This document shows positions 20,927 through 23,537 of a stretch of 23,537 nt of DNA, piece by piece. Every line of letters starts with the position of its first letter. Positions within the stretch are counted from its first letter, which is position 1. The position numbers and the translations under genes are program-made. Source of the stretch: Ruminococcus sp. UBA3286 (lineage in GTDB: Bacteria; Bacillota; Clostridia; Oscillospirales; Ruminococcaceae); NCBI GenBank assembly GCA_002362135.1, contig DETO01000165.1, positions 1-23,537 of the forward strand. Reading direction: 5' to 3'. The notes below the pieces were generated by a model, which saw only the letters and a list, made by a program, of their open reading frames with translations, did no database searches and had not been told where the DNA came from.

Positions 20927-23272
20927 CTATACGAGCAGCGCAGTATCCAAAACTTCCGTCAGATTTTCGGCAAGAACGAATTCGATGGCATTTTTTACAA
21001 CGTCGTCAACTTCTTCAAGATCGGGCTTGTTGGCGGCGGGAATAATAACCGTCTTGATGCCTGCCTTATAAGCCGCCATCGTTTTTTCGCGCAGACCGCC
21101 GATCGGAAGCACATTGCCATGAAGAGTTATCTCGCCTGTCATAGCCACGTCGGAGCGGACTTTTCTGCCCGAAAGAGCCGAAACCAGCGCGGTAGTCATA
21201 GTAACGCCCGCCGACGGGCCGTCCTTCGGAACAGCTCCTTCAGGCGCATGAATATGAATATCCCTTTTCTTGTAAAATTCCTTATCTATGCCGTATTTAT
21301 CGGCAACGCTTCTCACATAGCTTACTGCGATCTTCGAACTTTCCTTCATAACATCGCCCAAAGAACCCGTTACTTCCGTCTTTCCGCTGCCGTCGAGATG
21401 AACGACTTCGATCGGGAGAAGAGTTCCGCCCACGGAAGTCCAAGCCAATCCGTTGACAACGCCGACCTGATCTTTTTTGGAATTGAAATCGGAAATATAT
21501 TTTCTGATACCCAGCCAGTTTTGCAGATCTTTAGCCTTTACCGCAACGCGCTTAACCTCGCCCGAAGCGATCTTTTTAGCGCCCTTTCGGCAAATCGAAG
21601 CGATAACGCGTTCAAGACTGCGCACGCCCGCTTCTTTTGTATAATAAAGTATGATATCATTGAGCGCGTCGTCGGAGATTTTCAGCTGAGTTCCCTTCAT
21701 GCCATGCTCTTTAAGCTGCTTGGGAACAAGATGATCTTTTGCGATGTGGAATTTCTCCTCCGCCGTATAACTCGGAAGCTCGATAAGCTCCATTCTGTCG
21801 AGGAGCGGTGCGGGAATACTCCCCACATCGTTGGCGGTAGTGATAAACACAGCCTTGCTGAGATCGAAAGGCACTTCGAGGAAATGATCACGGAATTCCG
21901 CATTCTGCTCGCTGTCGAGGACTTCAAGCATCGCCGAAGAGGGATCGCCTTTCATATCGCTGCAAAGCTTGTCTATCTCGTCGAACAGTATCAGCGGATT
22001 CGCCGTACCTGCCTGCTGCAAAGCTGTAATGATACGACCGGGCATAGCGCCGATGTAGGTTTTGCGGTGACCTCTTATATCAGCTTCATCGCGAACGCCT
22101 CCCAATGACACGCGGACATATTTTCTGCCCATCGCCTTGGCGACAGATTTCGCGATAGATGTTTTTCCGATTCCGGGAGGGCCTGCAAGACAGATTATCT
22201 GTCCTTTTATTTCGGGATTCAGCATATGTACCGCGAGGAATTCAACTATGCGCTCCTTAACTTTTTTCATGCCGTAATGGTCTTTGTCAAGGATAGCTTC
22301 CGCCTTTTCGACAGACATTTTCGTCTTGGTAAATTTACCCCACGGCAGATCGAGAACCGTATCGAGATAATTTTTTATGACGAAAGCTTCCTGAGAAGCA
22401 GCAGGAAGCTTCATAAGCCTGTCCGCCTCTTTAAGCAGCTTATCGCGGCTTTTTTCGTCGATCTTCAGCGCCATTATATCGCTTGTATATTTAAACGCCT
22501 CATTCTCTTCGTCCTCGCCCAGCTGCTCCTGAATTACACGAAGCTGTTCGCGCAGGAAATATTCCTTTTGAGTTTTATCTACGCTATTTTTCGTCTGCTC
22601 AGTAATGAAGCTTTCCAGTTCCATTACTTCCGTTTCGGCAGAAAGACCTGCAAACAGTATTGAAAGCTTATTTATAACATTGGGTTCTTCCAACACTTTC
22701 TGCTTGTCCTGATAATTAAGACTACAGTTAAATGCGATAGCTTCGATAAGCTTTATGGGGCTTTCCGCCATCATAACAGAATTTATCAGTTCTTTAGGCA
22801 TACGCGGAACGGTAAATGCGGCAAAGCGTTCGAACACGTCCTTGGTTGCGCGCATAATAGCCTGACATTCTATCTCGTCATATTTTGCGCGGGAATACAT
22901 TGCAGAACGCTTTACTTCTGCACTAAGCGTTTCGCCGTCGTCTATAAGACGAACGAGATCTGCTTTATAGATTCCCTCGACAAGCACTTTCAGCACGTTA
23001 TCGGGAAGTTTCAGCACCTGCCTTATTTCGGCAACAACGCCTGTTTTATAAATATCGCTCTCCTTGGGATCTTCAACGTCTGTTTCATGCTGTGCAACAA
23101 GAAACAGTTTTCCGTTTTCCTTTAGCGCTTTTTCCACGGAGGCAACGCTTTTATCACGCGCAATATCAAAATGCATAACCATTTTCGGGAACGCTACAAC
23201 TCCCCTCATGGCTACTGTATAGAAAATATTGCCTTTTTCAGTCTTTTTACTGCTCTTGATAGTATGTTCCAT
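20927..23272 (-). CDS. lon: ATP-dependent protease Lon
   Basis: 781 residues, full length. N-terminal substrate-binding LON domain (about 18-210), a helical linker, and the AAA+ module with Walker A GPPGIGKT (364-371) and Walker B LILFDEID. The C-terminal serine protease domain has the catalytic dyad S687 (KDGPSAG) and K730 (GGLREK), 43 residues apart as in E. coli Lon. Degrades misfolded and regulatory proteins in the cytosol. The ATG at 23272 has GGGAG upstream. Its promoter is visible; no CtsR or CIRCE heat-shock operator was found near it. Confidence 0.97.
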   Translation of the reverse strand: MEHTIKSSKKTEKGNIFYTVAMRGVVAFPKMVMHFDIARDKSVASVEKALKENGKLFLVAQHETDVEDPKESDIYKTGVVAEIRQVLKLPDNVLKVLVEGIYKADLVRLIDDGETLSAEVKRSAMYSRAKYDEIECQAIMRATKDVFERFAAFTVPRMPKELINSVMMAESPIKLIEAIAFNCSLNYQDKQKVLEEPNVINKLSILFAGLSAETEVMELESFITEQTKNSVDKTQKEYFLREQLRVIQEQLGEDEENEAFKYTSDIMALKIDEKSRDKLLKEADRLMKLPAASQEAFVIKNYLDTVLDLPWGKFTKTKMSVEKAEAILDKDHYGMKKVKERIVEFLAVHMLNPEIKGQIICLAGPPGIGKTSIAKSVAKAMGRKYVRVSLGGVRDEADIRGHRKTYIGAMPGRIITALQQAGTANPLILFDEIDKLCSDMKGDPSSAMLEVLDSEQNAEFRDHFLEVPFDLSKAVFITTANDVGSIPAPLLDRMELIELPSYTAEEKFHIAKDHLVPKQLKEHGMKGTQLKISDDALNDIILYYTKEAGVRSLERVIASICRKGAKKIASGEVKRVAVKAKDLQNWLGIRKYISDFNSKKDQVGVVNGLAWTSVGGTLLPIEVVHLDGSGKTEVTGSLGDVMKESSKIAVSYVRSVADKYGIDKEFYKKRDIHIHAPEGAVPKDGPSAGVTMTTALVSALSGRKVRSDVAMTGEITLHGNVLPIGGLREKTMAAYKAGIKTVIIPAANKPDLEEVDDVVKNAIEFVLAENLTEVLDTALLV

Positions 23273-23321
23273 ATTTATCTCCCAATGATCAAGTTAAAAA
23301 TCGGTTTTATTGATAATATAC

Positions 23322-23350
23322 ATTATACTATATCTTTCGGAAAAATGCAA
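23322..23350 (-). promoter_or_regulatory. Promoter of lon
   Basis: Minus strand: -35 TTGCAT (23345-23350), 17-base spacer, perfect -10 TATAAT (23322-23327). Start of transcription is expected near 23315, about 43 bases before the lon ATG. Confidence 0.8.
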
Positions 23351-23457
23351 GAGTTATTTTTTCAGAGCATGAGAATCAATTTTACTATGCCGTACTATGT
23401 CAGGAACTCTGTTCTTCTGTACTTTCTGTAAAGGTGTTGCTCTATTGAAGTCATCCT

Positions 23458-23493
23458 CATGTTTTCCTCTCCCTTTTGGGAGAGGAAAACATG
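23458..23493. repeat. Perfect 16-bp inverted repeat
   Basis: CATGTTTTCCTCTCCC and GGGAGAGGAAAACATG flank a TTTT loop. It stands upstream of lon with no gene on its left on the plus strand, so it is either the end of a gene beyond the window or part of a dispersed palindromic repeat. Confidence 0.75.
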
Positions 23494-23505
23494 AAAATTG
23501 GGTTT

Positions 23506-23528
23506 CAAAAGGGTGAAGCACCCTTTTG
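23506..23528. repeat. Second perfect inverted repeat at the window edge
   Basis: CAAAAGGGTG and CACCCTTTTG form a 10-bp stem with a 3-base loop, 12 bases after the preceding palindrome. The two hairpins in tandem look like one repeat unit cut by the window end; GGGGGTG follows to the last base. Confidence 0.65.
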
Positions 23529-23537
23529 CAGGGGGTG

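Noticed and set aside
21119..22108. Long plus-strand open frame opposite lon
   Set aside because: The lon frame is full length with an intact AAA+ and protease domain; the antisense frame has no support.
23273..23360. CtsR or HrcA (CIRCE) heat-shock operator before lon
   Set aside because: Neither the GGTCAAA heptad repeats nor the long CIRCE palindrome is present near the promoter.

Overview
The window reads as ordinary chromosome from an anaerobic, low-to-mid-GC Firmicute of the class Clostridia. The evidence is Rex with Rex-type operators, strong AGGAGG ribosome-binding sites, sigma-A promoters, and ferredoxin/flavin oxidoreductases in place of a respiratory chain. A succinate-forming ruminococcus-like bacterium (for example near Ruminococcus flavefaciens) fits the gene content, but this is inference; no rRNA is present. 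All 22 genes lie on the minus strand, so transcription runs from high to low coordinates. I see no tRNA, rRNA, CRISPR array, insertion sequence or phage gene.

Right part (about 18.4-23.5 kb): housekeeping genes lon, ysxC/engB, lysA and a GNAT acetyltransferase. lon has a near-consensus promoter. lysA and the GNAT gene each end in a clear terminator. Two perfect inverted repeats sit at the right edge.

Middle part (about 12.5-18.4 kb): aconitase and NADP-isocitrate dehydrogenase, the oxidative branch from citrate to 2-oxoglutarate, are separated by a TraX-family membrane protein gene and two small membrane protein genes. rex follows icd closely. A Rex-like operator overlaps the -35 box of the aconitase promoter. 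No citrate synthase is in the window.

Left part (about 0.1-12.75 kb): one apparent 12.7-kb operon, mdh-fumC-hdrB-hdrC-hdrA-flxD-flxC-flxB-flxA-frdB-frdA-permease, starting at a promoter with a second Rex-like operator and ending in a terminator. It encodes oxaloacetate to malate (an LDH-like protein carrying the malate-specifying Arg), malate to fumarate, fumarate to succinate, and probably succinate export by an AspT/SucE-family carrier.

The most interesting point is the fumarate reductase. It is soluble (FrdA with non-covalent FAD by motif, FrdB with one [2Fe-2S] and two [4Fe-4S] motifs) and has no membrane-anchor gene. It is embedded instead with a complete FlxABCD-HdrABC set, the NADH-linked electron-bifurcating module. 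I infer a cytoplasmic NADH:ferredoxin:fumarate oxidoreductase that would conserve the energy of fumarate reduction as reduced ferredoxin. Both arms of the split TCA pathway appear to be under the NADH sensor Rex, whose gene lies between them.
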